From: Myxococcus stipitatus | Lineage (GTDB): Bacteria; Myxococcota; Myxococcia; Myxococcales; Myxococcaceae | Direction: 5' to 3' | Assembly (NCBI RefSeq): GCF_038561935.1 | Contig: NZ_CP102770.1 | Span: forward strand, 9,796,001-9,860,000 | Length of the DNA: 64,000 nucleotides | Shown here: positions 44,592 through 53,480 of the stretch, one piece after another | How positions within the stretch are numbered: the first letter of the stretch is position 1 | How the letters are laid out: every line of letters starts with the position of its first letter | Notes under the pieces: model-generated | What the model saw: the letters and a program-made list of their open reading frames with translations, nothing else | What the model was told of the DNA's origin: nothing | The model's database searches: none | Position numbers and translations under genes: made by a program

Positions 44592-45718
44592 GGACGGTGG
44601 GCGCCGTGTGTGCGGCGGCCCTGGCGTGGATGAGCTGCAAGAGCCAGGAAGGCCCTCAGGGTGGAGCGGCCGGCGCGGGCATGGCGATGCCCGTGCAAGT
44701 CATCTCCCTGTCGCCTGGAGAGGTGCGCGACGCGGCCGACTACGTGGGCACGCTCATCTCCCGCACCAGCATCATCGTGTATCCGCAGGTCGCCGGTTAC
44801 ATCCAGTCGATTCCCGTGAAGCCGGGCACGTGGGTGAAGGACCAGGAGGTCCTGCTCGTCGTGGACCCTCGCCGCGAGCAGGCGGGGCTGCGCGCCACCC
44901 AGGCCCAGCGGGCCTCCGCGCTGGCGCAGCGCGAGTTCGCCCGGCGCACCCAGGAGCGCAGCGCGCAGCTCCTCAAGGAAGGGCTCCAGAGCCGCCAGGA
45001 CTACGAGCAGGCGGTGGCGCAGGCGCGGCAGGCGGAGGCGAGCGCGCGCGCGATCGAAGCGCAAATCCAGTCGCAGCGCGTGCAGCTCGGCTTCTACGAG
45101 GTGAGCGCGCCCTTCGCGGGGATGGTGGGCGACTTCCCGGTGAAGGTGGGCGACTACGTGACGCCGCAGACGGAGCTCACCACGCTGGACCAGAGCCGCA
45201 TGCTGGAGGTCGCCGTGCAGGTGCCGGTGGACCGGGCGCGCGCCATCCAGCTTGGCAAGACACCGGTGGAGCTGCTCGACGAGAAGGACAAGGTGGTGGT
45301 GGCCGCGCCCGTCTTCTTCGTCGCCCCCACGCCCAGCGCCACGACGCAGCTGGTGGAGGTGCGGGCCGCCTTCGAGAACAAAGAGGGCCTGCGCGCCGGA
45401 GAGCTGGTGCGCGCGCGGGTGGTGTACGACGTCCGAGAGGCGCTCACCGTGCCCACCGTCGCGGTGACCCAAATCAGCGGCCAGTCCTTCGTGTACGAGG
45501 TCGCCACCGTGGATGGCGGCACCGTGGCCCGCCGCGCGCCGCTGTCCGTGGGCGAGGTGACGGGCAACGACTACGAGGTGACGGGCGGCGCCGACGCGGG
45601 CGTGCAGGTGGTGGTCAGCGGACTGCAGCTGCTTCGCGATGGCCAGCCCATCAAGCCCATGCCCGCCAAGCCCCCGTCGGGCCAGGGCGTGGGCGGCGCC
45701 TCCGACGCGGGCCAGTGA
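44579..45718 (+). CDS. RND efflux periplasmic adaptor (MFP), lipoprotein
   Basis: A 379-aa membrane-fusion protein that links the RND pump to the TolC channel. The lipobox AWMSC (Cys20) anchors it to the inner membrane. The lipoyl (biotinyl-like) half-motifs are YPQVAGYIQSIPVKPGTWVKDQ near residue 65 and FYEVSAPFAGMVGDFPVKVG near residue 172, flanking the alpha-helical hairpin (LAQREFARRTQERSAQLLKE; DYEQAVAQARQAEASARAIE). The beta-barrel and membrane-proximal domains follow. Together with the genes on both sides it forms a complete HAE1-type multidrug or biocide pump; no regulator is adjacent. Confidence 0.9.
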   Translation: MRLVRTVGAVCAAALAWMSCKSQEGPQGGAAGAGMAMPVQVISLSPGEVRDAADYVGTLISRTSIIVYPQVAGYIQSIPVKPGTWVKDQEVLLVVDPRREQAGLRATQAQRASALAQREFARRTQERSAQLLKEGLQSRQDYEQAVAQARQAEASARAIEAQIQSQRVQLGFYEVSAPFAGMVGDFPVKVGDYVTPQTELTTLDQSRMLEVAVQVPVDRARAIQLGKTPVELLDEKDKVVVAAPVFFVAPTPSATTQLVEVRAAFENKEGLRAGELVRARVVYDVREALTVPTVAVTQISGQSFVYEVATVDGGTVARRAPLSVGEVTGNDYEVTGGADAGVQVVVSGLQLLRDGQPIKPMPAKPPSGQGVGGASDAGQ

Positions 45719-45727
45719 GGGGACGGC

Positions 45728-48700
45728 ATGTTCACGGACTTCTTCATCCGCAGGCTCATCTTCGCCAGCGTGCTATCCATCATCATCACGCTGGCGGGGG
45801 CCATCAGCATCCCCGCGCTCCCCATCGAGCAGTACCCGGACCTGTCCCTGCCCGAGGTGCAGGTGACGGCCACGTACATCGGCGCGTCGGCGGAGACGGT
45901 GGAGAGCGCCGTCACCACGGTGCTGGAGCGGCAGCTCAACGGCGTGCAGGGGATGCGCTACATCTCCTCCTCCAGCAGCAACACGGGCGTGAGCACCATC
46001 ACCGTCACCTTCGACCAGGGGCGGGACCTGGACATCGCCGCGGTGGACGTGCAGAACCGCGTGGCCACCGCGTCCGCGCAGCTGCCCGCCGCGGTCAACG
46101 CGCTGGGCATCACCATCACCAAGGCCCAGACGCAGCTGCTCATGGCCTTCGGCCTCTTCTCCGAGGGCGGCCACTACGACACGGAGTTCCTGAGCAACTA
46201 CGCGGACGTCTACATCCGCGACGCGCTCCTGCGCGTGAAGGGCGTGGGCAACGTCACCATCTTCGGTGAGCGGCGCTTCGCGATGCGCCTGTGGCTGGAC
46301 CCGTCCGAGCTGGCGCGGCGCAAGCTGACGGCGTCGGACGTGGTGGGGGCGCTCCAGGCGCAGAACGTCCAGGTGGGCGCCGGACAGGTGGGCCAGGAGC
46401 CCGCGCCTCCGGGGCAGAACTACCTGTTCACGCTGCGGGTGCAGAGCCAGCTCGTCACCGCGGAGCAGTTCGGCGCCATCGTCGTGCAGCGGGGGCAGGA
46501 CGGCTCGCTGGTGCGCATCCGGGACGTGGGCAAGGTGGAGCTGGGCGCGGAGAACTACGCGCAGCTGTTGCGCTTCAACGGCACGGAGGCGGTGGGCCTG
46601 GGCATCTTCCAGCTCCCGGGCTCCAACGCGCTGGAGGTGCGCAACGGCGTCATCAAGGAGCTGGACCGGCTCCAGAAGAGCTTCCCGCCGGGCGTGAAGT
46701 ACCAGGACGCCTTCGACACCACCGTGGCCGTGCGCTCCTCCATCGAGGAGGTGCTGCGCACCCTCGTCGAGGCCGTCATCCTCGTCGTGCTGGTCATCTT
46801 CGTCTTCCTGCACGGCTGGAGAAGCGTACTGGTGGTCGCCACCACGCTGCCGGTGTCACTGATTGGCACCTTCCTCTTCGTCAGCGCGTTCGGCTTCTCG
46901 CTCAACACCCTCACGCTCTTCGGCCTCACGCTGGCCACGGGCCTGGTGGTGGACGACGCCATCGTCGTCATCGAGAACGTGGAGCGCACCATGGAAGAGG
47001 GCTTCGCGCCCCGCGAGGCCACGCAGCGAGGCATGCGCCAGGTGGCCGGCGCCGTGGTGGCCATCGCGCTGGTGCTCTCCGCGGTGTTCGTCCCCGTGTC
47101 CTTCTTCCCCGGCACCACCGGCGCCATCTACCGCCAGTTCGCGCTCACCCTCGCTTTCTCCATCAGCCTCTCCGCGCTCGTCGCGCTGACGCTGTCCCCC
47201 GCCCTGTGCGCGCGGCTCCTGCGTCCGCACGAGGGCCAGAAGTGGAAGGTGTTCCGCCAGTTCGACCGGGGCATGGACCGCTTCCGCGACGCCTACGGCC
47301 GGCTGTTGCGGCGGCTCATCGGGCCGCTGAAGTGGCCGGTGGTGCTGGTCTTCGGCCTGTGCCTGCTCGCCACGGTCTGGGTGTACCGGGCCACGCCCTC
47401 CGGCTTCATCCCGGACGAGGACCAGGGCTACATCATCGTCGCGGTGCAGGGCCCGGAGGGCACGTCGCTGGACTACACGCGCCGGGTGCTGCTCCAGACG
47501 GAGGAGGTGCTCCGGAAGCAGGAGGAGGTGACGGACATCTTCACCGTCGGCGGCTTCTCGCTCCTGGGCACCGGCGCCAACTACGGCGTGCTCTTCGCCA
47601 ACCTGCGCCCGTGGAGCGAGCGCAAGGGCTTCGACCACAGCGTGGCGGGCATCATCGAGCGGCTGCGCGGCCCGCTGCTCGCCATCGGTGGCGCGCGCGT
47701 GCTGCCCTTCCAGCCTCCGGCCATCCGCGGCGTGGGCAGCGTGGGCGGCTTCGAGTTCGTGCTGGAGGACCAGCAGGGCACGCGCACGCTCGCGCAGATT
47801 GCGCAGACGACCGAGGCGCTGGTGGGCAAGGCCAACCAGAATCCCCAGCTGCGCGGCGTCTTTTCATCCTTCACCGCCAACACGCCGCTGCTCGACGTGG
47901 AGGTGGACCGGGAGAAGGCGCTGTCGCTCGGCGTGCCCATGGAGTCGCTGTTCGCGACGCTCCAGGTCTACCTGGGCAGCCAATATGTTAACGACTTCAC
48001 ATTCGCCAACCGCGTGTATCGGGTGTTCGTTCAGGCGGCCATGCCCTTCCGCAGCCAGCCCAAGGACGTCGGCGCGCTCTACGTGCGCACCTCCGGCGGC
48101 GACATGGTTCCGATGGAGTCGCTGGTCCGGGTGGTGCCCGTCACCAGCGCCCAGAACATTTCACACTACAATCTGTATCGTTCCGCCGAGGTGAACGGGC
48201 AGGCTGCGCCCGGCGTCAGCAGCGGGCAGGCGCTGGAGGCGATGGCGGCGGCGGCGCGGGAGGTGTTGCCAGAAGGTTACACCTACGAGTGGACGGGCCT
48301 GTCGCTGGAGCAGCAGGAGGCGGGCGGCAAGGTGCTGCTCATCTTCGCGCTGGGCATCATCTTCGTGTTCCTGGTGCTCTCCGCGCAGTACGAGAGCTTC
48401 GCGCTGCCGTTCGTCATCCTGCTCGGCGTGCCGGTGGCCATGCTGGGGGCGCTCGGGTTCCAGAACCTGCGAGGGCTCCAGAATGACGTCTTCTGCCAGG
48501 TGGGGCTGGTGATGCTCGTGGGCCTCTCCAGCAAGAACGCCATCCTCATCGTGGAGTTCGCGGAGCAACTGCGTCACGAGGGTTACAGCGTGATGGAAAG
48601 CGCCGTCGAGGCAGCCCGCACGCGCCTGCGCCCCATCCTGATGACCTCCTTCGCGTTCCTCATGGGCGTGATTCCGCTGGTGATTGCCTCGGGCGCGGGC

Positions 48701-48904
48701 GCGGCGGCCCGCAAGTCCCTGGGCACCACCGTGTTCGGTGGGATGTTGTTGTCCACGTTCGTCAATCTCATCTTCATCCCCGTGCTGTACGCGGTGGTGG
48801 AAGCGGCGCGCTCCCGAGTCCTCAAGCGCCACGAGCACGCCCGGCCCGGTGGCGGAGGAGCACCTCCGCCCGGTGGCGAGCCTCCTCGGCCGCAGCCCGC
48901 CTGA
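45728..48904 (+). CDS. RND multidrug efflux permease (HAE1/AcrB family)
   Basis: A 1058-aa inner-membrane proton-driven exporter, normal length for AcrB homologues. It starts MFTDFFIRRLIFASVLSIII, has the family's NGVQG and TFDQGRDLDIAAVDVQNR segments in the porter domain, and carries the proton-relay Asp pair in TM4 (ATGLVVDDAIVVIENVERT, near residue 410). The second half repeats the first, with the TM10 region LVMLVGLSSKNAILIVEFAE near residue 935 containing the relay Lys. The tail (PGGGGAPPPGGEPPRPQ) is low complexity. AGGGGACGGC precedes the ATG. The substrate range cannot be read. Confidence 0.95.
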   Translation: MFTDFFIRRLIFASVLSIIITLAGAISIPALPIEQYPDLSLPEVQVTATYIGASAETVESAVTTVLERQLNGVQGMRYISSSSSNTGVSTITVTFDQGRDLDIAAVDVQNRVATASAQLPAAVNALGITITKAQTQLLMAFGLFSEGGHYDTEFLSNYADVYIRDALLRVKGVGNVTIFGERRFAMRLWLDPSELARRKLTASDVVGALQAQNVQVGAGQVGQEPAPPGQNYLFTLRVQSQLVTAEQFGAIVVQRGQDGSLVRIRDVGKVELGAENYAQLLRFNGTEAVGLGIFQLPGSNALEVRNGVIKELDRLQKSFPPGVKYQDAFDTTVAVRSSIEEVLRTLVEAVILVVLVIFVFLHGWRSVLVVATTLPVSLIGTFLFVSAFGFSLNTLTLFGLTLATGLVVDDAIVVIENVERTMEEGFAPREATQRGMRQVAGAVVAIALVLSAVFVPVSFFPGTTGAIYRQFALTLAFSISLSALVALTLSPALCARLLRPHEGQKWKVFRQFDRGMDRFRDAYGRLLRRLIGPLKWPVVLVFGLCLLATVWVYRATPSGFIPDEDQGYIIVAVQGPEGTSLDYTRRVLLQTEEVLRKQEEVTDIFTVGGFSLLGTGANYGVLFANLRPWSERKGFDHSVAGIIERLRGPLLAIGGARVLPFQPPAIRGVGSVGGFEFVLEDQQGTRTLAQIAQTTEALVGKANQNPQLRGVFSSFTANTPLLDVEVDREKALSLGVPMESLFATLQVYLGSQYVNDFTFANRVYRVFVQAAMPFRSQPKDVGALYVRTSGGDMVPMESLVRVVPVTSAQNISHYNLYRSAEVNGQAAPGVSSGQALEAMAAAAREVLPEGYTYEWTGLSLEQQEAGGKVLLIFALGIIFVFLVLSAQYESFALPFVILLGVPVAMLGALGFQNLRGLQNDVFCQVGLVMLVGLSSKNAILIVEFAEQLRHEGYSVMESAVEAARTRLRPILMTSFAFLMGVIPLVIASGAGAAARKSLGTTVFGGMLLSTFVNLIFIPVLYAVVEAARSRVLKRHEHARPGGGGAPPPGGEPPRPQPA

Positions 48905-48970
48905 GTTTATTGGCGGGGCTGATACGACCCCATATCCGACGCCGGAGGGTTCGCTATCCTCCCGCGTTTC

Positions 48971-50902
48971 ATGGCCCGTTCCATGCCCCTCGACGTCCAG
49001 CGTCGTCGGCTGTACGCGCTCAAACGCGCTCCCGCATTGCGGCACACCAGCAACACCGTCCTCCTCCAGCTGTTGGACGTGGCCTGGGATGTCACCTGGG
49101 CTCGGGACACGGTGTTGTGTGAGGAAGGCCAGGAGGCGCACGGCTTCTTCCTGCTGCTGGAGGGAGAGCTGGAGGCGCTGCGCGATGGTGAATCACTGCT
49201 CACCTTGAGGCCCGGAACCCCGCTGGGCTTCGAGGCGCTGATGGGCGGGCGCTACTCCGTCACCGCGCGCGCGACGACCCCGTGCAAGGGCCTGTTCTTC
49301 CCGCGCGACGACGTGTGGACGCTGGTGCAAGCCAGCGCGGGACTGAGACAGGACCTCAAGCGGCTGCTCGTCCACGCGGCGCCACCGAGGCGGGACGACC
49401 CGCTGCCGCAAGTGGAGGTCGTGTCCTTCTCCAGCCAGGTGCACGGCATGCCCTTGTCGCGGCTCATCGAGCTGGTGGCCAAGGTCATCACCCATGACTT
49501 CAAGGACCGGGTGCTGCTCGTGCGCACCGCGGAGCCCGGCTCGTCGGAGCTGCCCATGAAGGGCGCGGACGGCGTGCTGCGCGCCACGGTGCCGTCGCTC
49601 GGCCCCGGCGCGCCGGGCCTCCTCACCCTCTCCCGCCTGCGCGAGCTCACCCAGAAGCACGACCCGCACTACGTCTTCCTCGACGGATGCCAGGCGGTGG
49701 AGGGCGAGCCGCTCGTCGACAAGCACGTCGTCCTCGTCGAGCACCCGGAGGATGCGCCCTCGCCCGGCTCCAGCGAGGGCCGCGTGCTGCCCACGGTGGT
49801 CATCGACCCGCGACGGCCACCTCGGGACAGCCCGCTGGAGGGGCGGCCTCACGACGGGCCGGGCGTGAGCTCCCGCGTGTTGCCGCCGTGCAGGCTGCGG
49901 CTGAACCCCACGCGGCTGGACGTGCTGGAGGTGGACGCGCGGCCGCTGCTGGACGTGGGGCTGTGCCCCGCGGAGCGCGACGCGCTGTCGCGCTGGGCGC
50001 GAGCCATCACCCACCGACGCGTGGGGCTGGCGCTCAGCGGCGGTGGGGTCTGGGGTTTCTACCACGTGCACATCCTGCGCTGGTTGATGGAGCACCGCGT
50101 GCCGGTGGACTTCATCAGCAGCTCCAGCATGGGCTCGCTGGTGGGGGCGTACTTCTGCGGCACCGCGCTGGATGGGCGCAGCGGCCTGGAGGGCCTGCAC
50201 CGCCTGGAGGAGCGGGCCATGAGCCACCAGCTCTCGCTGGCGGCGATGGCGGCCGTGGTCACCACCTACTCGTTCGAGCACCTCATCGCGCGCGACCTGG
50301 GAGAGGTGCGGCTGGAGGAGCTGCCCATCCGCTTCCTGCCGGTGGCGACGGACCTGACGAACGGGGAGTGCGTGGCGCTGGAGCGAGGCCCCGTCGCCCG
50401 AGGCGTGCGCGCCAGCGGCTCCGCGCCAGGGCTGTGGGCGCCCACCCTGGTGCCCCCCGCACGGTATGTGGATGGAGCCTTCACCAGCATGGTGCCCGCG
50501 AGCGTGCTGGTGAGCGCGGGCGCGGACCTGGTCTTCTCCAGCAACATCTTTCCCTTCGGGCTGCGAGAGACGGCCTGGATGCCGGGCTCTCGCGTGGGGC
50601 GCTTCCTCGCGGGGCTCAATCCGGTCTCCAGGGCCCTGGACCTGGTCGCCAGCGGTGTGTTGCTCTTGCACCGCAGCGGTGACGCGGAGAGCTTGATGGC
50701 GGACGTGAGCTACGACATCCAGTCAGCGGATACGCCGCTGAGAACGGCCATGGAGTTCGCCAAGGCGCGCGACATCCTGGAGCGCGCGGCCTCGGATGAA
50801 GCGCTGGCGTGGAAGCTGGCGGAGCTGCACGGGCACTGGGAGCAGATGCGCGTGCACTGCGGTCCCCATGGGCGGCGCTGCGGAGGACAGCAGGCCGCAT
50901 GA
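48971..50902 (+). CDS. Patatin-like phospholipase fused to a cyclic-nucleotide-binding-type domain
   Basis: A 643-aa protein of the NTE/RssA-like class. Residues 30-130 form a cNMP-binding-fold domain (VLCEEGQEAHGFFLLLEGEL); the usual Arg in its phosphate cassette is not clear, so ligand binding is uncertain. After a linker comes the patatin domain from residue 350: LSGGGVWGFYH (357-359 is the Gly-rich oxyanion motif, but W361 replaces the usual Arg), then the nucleophile S386 in SSSSMG (SxSxG in place of GxSxG), and D501 in YVDGAF. So the Ser-Asp pair is present but the motif around it is unusual. Opens a four-gene coupled operon; the next ATG overlaps its stop by four bases. Confidence 0.85.
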   Translation: MARSMPLDVQRRRLYALKRAPALRHTSNTVLLQLLDVAWDVTWARDTVLCEEGQEAHGFFLLLEGELEALRDGESLLTLRPGTPLGFEALMGGRYSVTARATTPCKGLFFPRDDVWTLVQASAGLRQDLKRLLVHAAPPRRDDPLPQVEVVSFSSQVHGMPLSRLIELVAKVITHDFKDRVLLVRTAEPGSSELPMKGADGVLRATVPSLGPGAPGLLTLSRLRELTQKHDPHYVFLDGCQAVEGEPLVDKHVVLVEHPEDAPSPGSSEGRVLPTVVIDPRRPPRDSPLEGRPHDGPGVSSRVLPPCRLRLNPTRLDVLEVDARPLLDVGLCPAERDALSRWARAITHRRVGLALSGGGVWGFYHVHILRWLMEHRVPVDFISSSSMGSLVGAYFCGTALDGRSGLEGLHRLEERAMSHQLSLAAMAAVVTTYSFEHLIARDLGEVRLEELPIRFLPVATDLTNGECVALERGPVARGVRASGSAPGLWAPTLVPPARYVDGAFTSMVPASVLVSAGADLVFSSNIFPFGLRETAWMPGSRVGRFLAGLNPVSRALDLVASGVLLLHRSGDAESLMADVSYDIQSADTPLRTAMEFAKARDILERAASDEALAWKLAELHGHWEQMRVHCGPHGRRCGGQQAA

Positions 50903-51867
50903 TTCCCGTGCGAATCCTGGGGACGGCGAGCCTGCAGCCGGGCCCCCCCGTGACGACGGAGGCGCTGTGCGCGCGCGTGGGCCGCGACGCCCAGGAGGTG
51001 CTGCGCAAGACGGGCATCCTCACGCGCCACTTCGCGCCGCCGGGGATGACGACGGCGGACGTGGCCGCGCAAGCCTTGCGCGGCGCGCTGGAGGCGGCGG
51101 GGCTGGAGGCCCGGGCGCTCCGGCGCATCCTCTGCGTCTCCTCCATGGGCGGCGACGTCACCACGCCGGCCACGGCGAACCGGGTGGCCGCGGCGCTGGG
51201 GCTCGCGGGAAGCTGCGACGCCATGGACCTGAGCAACGCGTGCATGGGCTTCCTGAGCGCGTTCGACGTGGGCGCGCGCTCGGTGGCCACGGGGCTGGGC
51301 CCGGTGGGCATCGTGTCGGTGGAGCTGCTGTCGCGCACGACGACGCCGGAGGACCCCAGGCCCTACCTGGTGCTGGGAGACGCGGCGGCGGCGGCGGTAT
51401 TAGGGACGGCGCGCCCGGGCGAAGGGGTGCTCGGGGTGGCGCTGGGCAACGACGGCACGCTGCCTCCGGACGTGGTGCTGGAGAATCCGCACGCGACGGG
51501 GAAGCCCGAGCGGATGCGCTTCCTGACGCCCAACAAGGCGATGACGCGCGTGGCGCTGGAGGCGCTGATGCGCGCGGCGCGCTCGGTGCTGGACGAGGCG
51601 CACGTGTCCCTGGGTGACGTGGAGTGGGTGCTGACGCACCAACCCAACGGGCGGATGCTGGACGCGGTGATGGATGCGCTGGGCCTGCGCGCCGAGCGCG
51701 GCGTGCGCGTGGTGGACACGGTGGGCAGCGTGGGCTCCGCGTCGCTGCCCACGGCGCTGGACCGGCTGCTGCGCACGCGGCCCGTCAAGGCCGGGGACCG
51801 CATCCTCATGGTGGGAGTGGGCGCGGGCGTCGCGCACGGCGCGGTGCTGTACCGGGTGGGAGGATGA
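50899..51867 (+). CDS. KAS III (FabH)-like ketoacyl-ACP synthase with Asn-to-Ser change
   Basis: A 322-aa thiolase-fold enzyme expected to condense an acyl-CoA or acyl-ACP with a second acyl unit. Cys115 in SNACMGF and His247 in THQPNGR match the first two members of the FabH Cys-His-Asn triad. The third position, Asn274 in E. coli FabH (GNTSAAS), aligns with Ser277 here (GSVGSAS), so decarboxylative condensation may be altered; some FabH relatives catalyse ester formation or non-decarboxylative condensation instead. The ATG overlaps the patatin stop (ATGA). The operon context (patatin, acyltransferase, FabI-like SDR) points to lipid modification rather than primary fatty-acid initiation. Confidence 0.85.
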   Translation: MIPVRILGTASLQPGPPVTTEALCARVGRDAQEVLRKTGILTRHFAPPGMTTADVAAQALRGALEAAGLEARALRRILCVSSMGGDVTTPATANRVAAALGLAGSCDAMDLSNACMGFLSAFDVGARSVATGLGPVGIVSVELLSRTTTPEDPRPYLVLGDAAAAAVLGTARPGEGVLGVALGNDGTLPPDVVLENPHATGKPERMRFLTPNKAMTRVALEALMRAARSVLDEAHVSLGDVEWVLTHQPNGRMLDAVMDALGLRAERGVRVVDTVGSVGSASLPTALDRLLRTRPVKAGDRILMVGVGAGVAHGAVLYRVGG

Positions 51868-52622
51868 TGCGCGCGAGCGGCCTGCCCCTGGCCGCATGGC
51901 TGCGCTTCTTCGGGCTGCTGCGCCGCTACCACCGCTACGAGGTGGTGAACCTGGAGCCGCTCTTGCGCCCGGGGGCCAAGCTCATCGTCGGCTATCACGG
52001 GCGCCCCCTCGCGGTGGACCTGTGCATGTTGACCGTCACCCTGCATGAGCAACTGGGTTACCTCCCGCACGGCGTGGCGCACGGCGCGTTCGACCGCATC
52101 CCCGGGATGCGCGCGGTGGCGGACGGGCTGGGCTTCGTGACGGGAGACGACCCGCGGCTGGCGGAGGCGGTGGCGCGCGGCGAGCACGTGCTGGTGCAGC
52201 CGGGCGGCACGCGCGAGGGCTGCCGGAGCTTCCGTCACCGGTATCAGGTGAGCTGGGGCGAGCGGCTGGGCTACCTGCGGCTGGCGATTCGCCACCGGCT
52301 GCCCATCGTCCCCGTGGCGGGCAGCGGCATGGACGACGCCTACCTGGGGCTCAATGACGGGTATGCGCTGGGGCGGCGCGTGGGGATGCCCGCGCGGCTG
52401 CCGCTCTGGCTGGGCGTGGGCGCGACCGGCGTGTGGCCTTTCTCGTTGCCGTTTCCGGTGAGGATGACGCAGTGGGTGGGAGAGCCGCTGACGCGGCACC
52501 TGGCGCCGGGCTTCGACGCGGGTGACCGGGGAGCGATGTTGGAAGCACACCGGGAAGTGGCGGGCGCCGTGCAGGCCCTGCTGAACCGGGCACGCGGACC
52601 GCGGCCCGAGTCGATGGCATGA
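51864..52622 (+). CDS. Lysophospholipid/diacylglycerol acyltransferase-like protein
   Basis: A 252-aa membrane-associated acyltransferase. The catalytic block VGYHGRPLAVDLCM (His45, Asp52) corresponds to the HX4D motif, but with six residues between His and Asp, as I recall for the MGAT/TMEM68-like branch. VQPGGTREG near residue 112 is the second block, also typical of that branch (PGGxRE). A strand VPVAGSG follows. These enzymes transfer acyl groups to glycerides or lyso-lipids at the membrane. The start overlaps the KAS III stop; the ATG at 51867 is an equally good choice with GGGAGG just upstream. Confidence 0.8.
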   Translation: MMRASGLPLAAWLRFFGLLRRYHRYEVVNLEPLLRPGAKLIVGYHGRPLAVDLCMLTVTLHEQLGYLPHGVAHGAFDRIPGMRAVADGLGFVTGDDPRLAEAVARGEHVLVQPGGTREGCRSFRHRYQVSWGERLGYLRLAIRHRLPIVPVAGSGMDDAYLGLNDGYALGRRVGMPARLPLWLGVGATGVWPFSLPFPVRMTQWVGEPLTRHLAPGFDAGDRGAMLEAHREVAGAVQALLNRARGPRPESMA

Positions 52623-52643
52623 ATGCAACGGACAGGAAGGCAG

Positions 52644-53480
52644 ATGAGCGACTCGGGGGAGCAACGAGGCACGGGAGAGCGACAGTGGGCGCTCATCCTC
52701 GGGGCCTCATCGGGCACGGGCGCGGCGATTGCCCACGCGGTGGCGAACAAGCCCGGGCTGAATGTGTTTGGCGTGCACCGGGGACGCTATCTGGACAGCG
52801 CCGCACAGGTGGAGCGGCAGGCGAAGGACGCGGGGCGGCGCGTCGTCATGTGGCAGGCGGATGCGTCCACGCCCGAGGCCGCGGAGGCGGGTGTCCGCGC
52901 GCTGCGAGAGGTAGCGGGGCCCCGCGCGGTGAAGCTGTTCGTGCACTCGATTGCGGGAGCGTCGGTGGGGCGCTTCCTGTCGGAGGGTGAGGACCGGCTC
53001 CACGCGAAGCGGGTGCGCCGGACGTTCGACACGATGGCGCACTCGTTCGTGTACTGGACGCAGGCGCTGGTGGCCGCCGACATGCTGGCCCCCGAGGCGC
53101 GGCTGCTCGGACTGCAGAACACGCTGAAGGAGACCCACCTGACGAACACGGGCCTCATCAGCGCGTCGAAGGCCGCGCTGGAGATGTACGTGCGCTACCT
53201 GGCCATGGAATTGGGCGGGCTGGGGCACCGGGTGAACCTGCTCAAGTTCGGCACGGTGATGACGCCCGCGCTCAAGCACGTCTACACACCCGAGGCGCTG
53301 GAGCGACTAGAGGAGGCCCACGCGCGCATGAACCCCGCCGGGCGCATGTGCACGGTGGAGGAGGTCGCCCGCTTCGTGGGCGTGCTGTGTGGCGAGGAGG
53401 CCGGCTGGTTCAACGGCGCGACCATCGACTACACGGGCGGCATGACGCTGCGCCTCCTGGACCTGGTGCTCAACCCGTGA
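52644..53480 (+). CDS. FabI-like short-chain reductase lacking the catalytic Tyr
   Basis: A 278-aa SDR related to enoyl-ACP reductases: cofactor motif ILGASSGTGAAIA near residue 18, FVHSIAG near 99 (FabI-type HSI), and the helix SKAALEMYVRYLAMELG with Lys166. FabI enzymes use Tyr-x6-Lys; here the Tyr position is Thr159, and the second FabI Tyr position is Asn, so the usual proton donor is missing while the Lys and fold are kept. It may be a pseudo-enzyme, use another donor, or act on a different carbonyl. The ATG at 52644 follows GGAAGG at good spacing; an ATG at 52623, abutting the previous stop, is also possible. Last gene of the operon. Confidence 0.82.
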   Translation: MSDSGEQRGTGERQWALILGASSGTGAAIAHAVANKPGLNVFGVHRGRYLDSAAQVERQAKDAGRRVVMWQADASTPEAAEAGVRALREVAGPRAVKLFVHSIAGASVGRFLSEGEDRLHAKRVRRTFDTMAHSFVYWTQALVAADMLAPEARLLGLQNTLKETHLTNTGLISASKAALEMYVRYLAMELGGLGHRVNLLKFGTVMTPALKHVYTPEALERLEEAHARMNPAGRMCTVEEVARFVGVLCGEEAGWFNGATIDYTGGMTLRLLDLVLNP

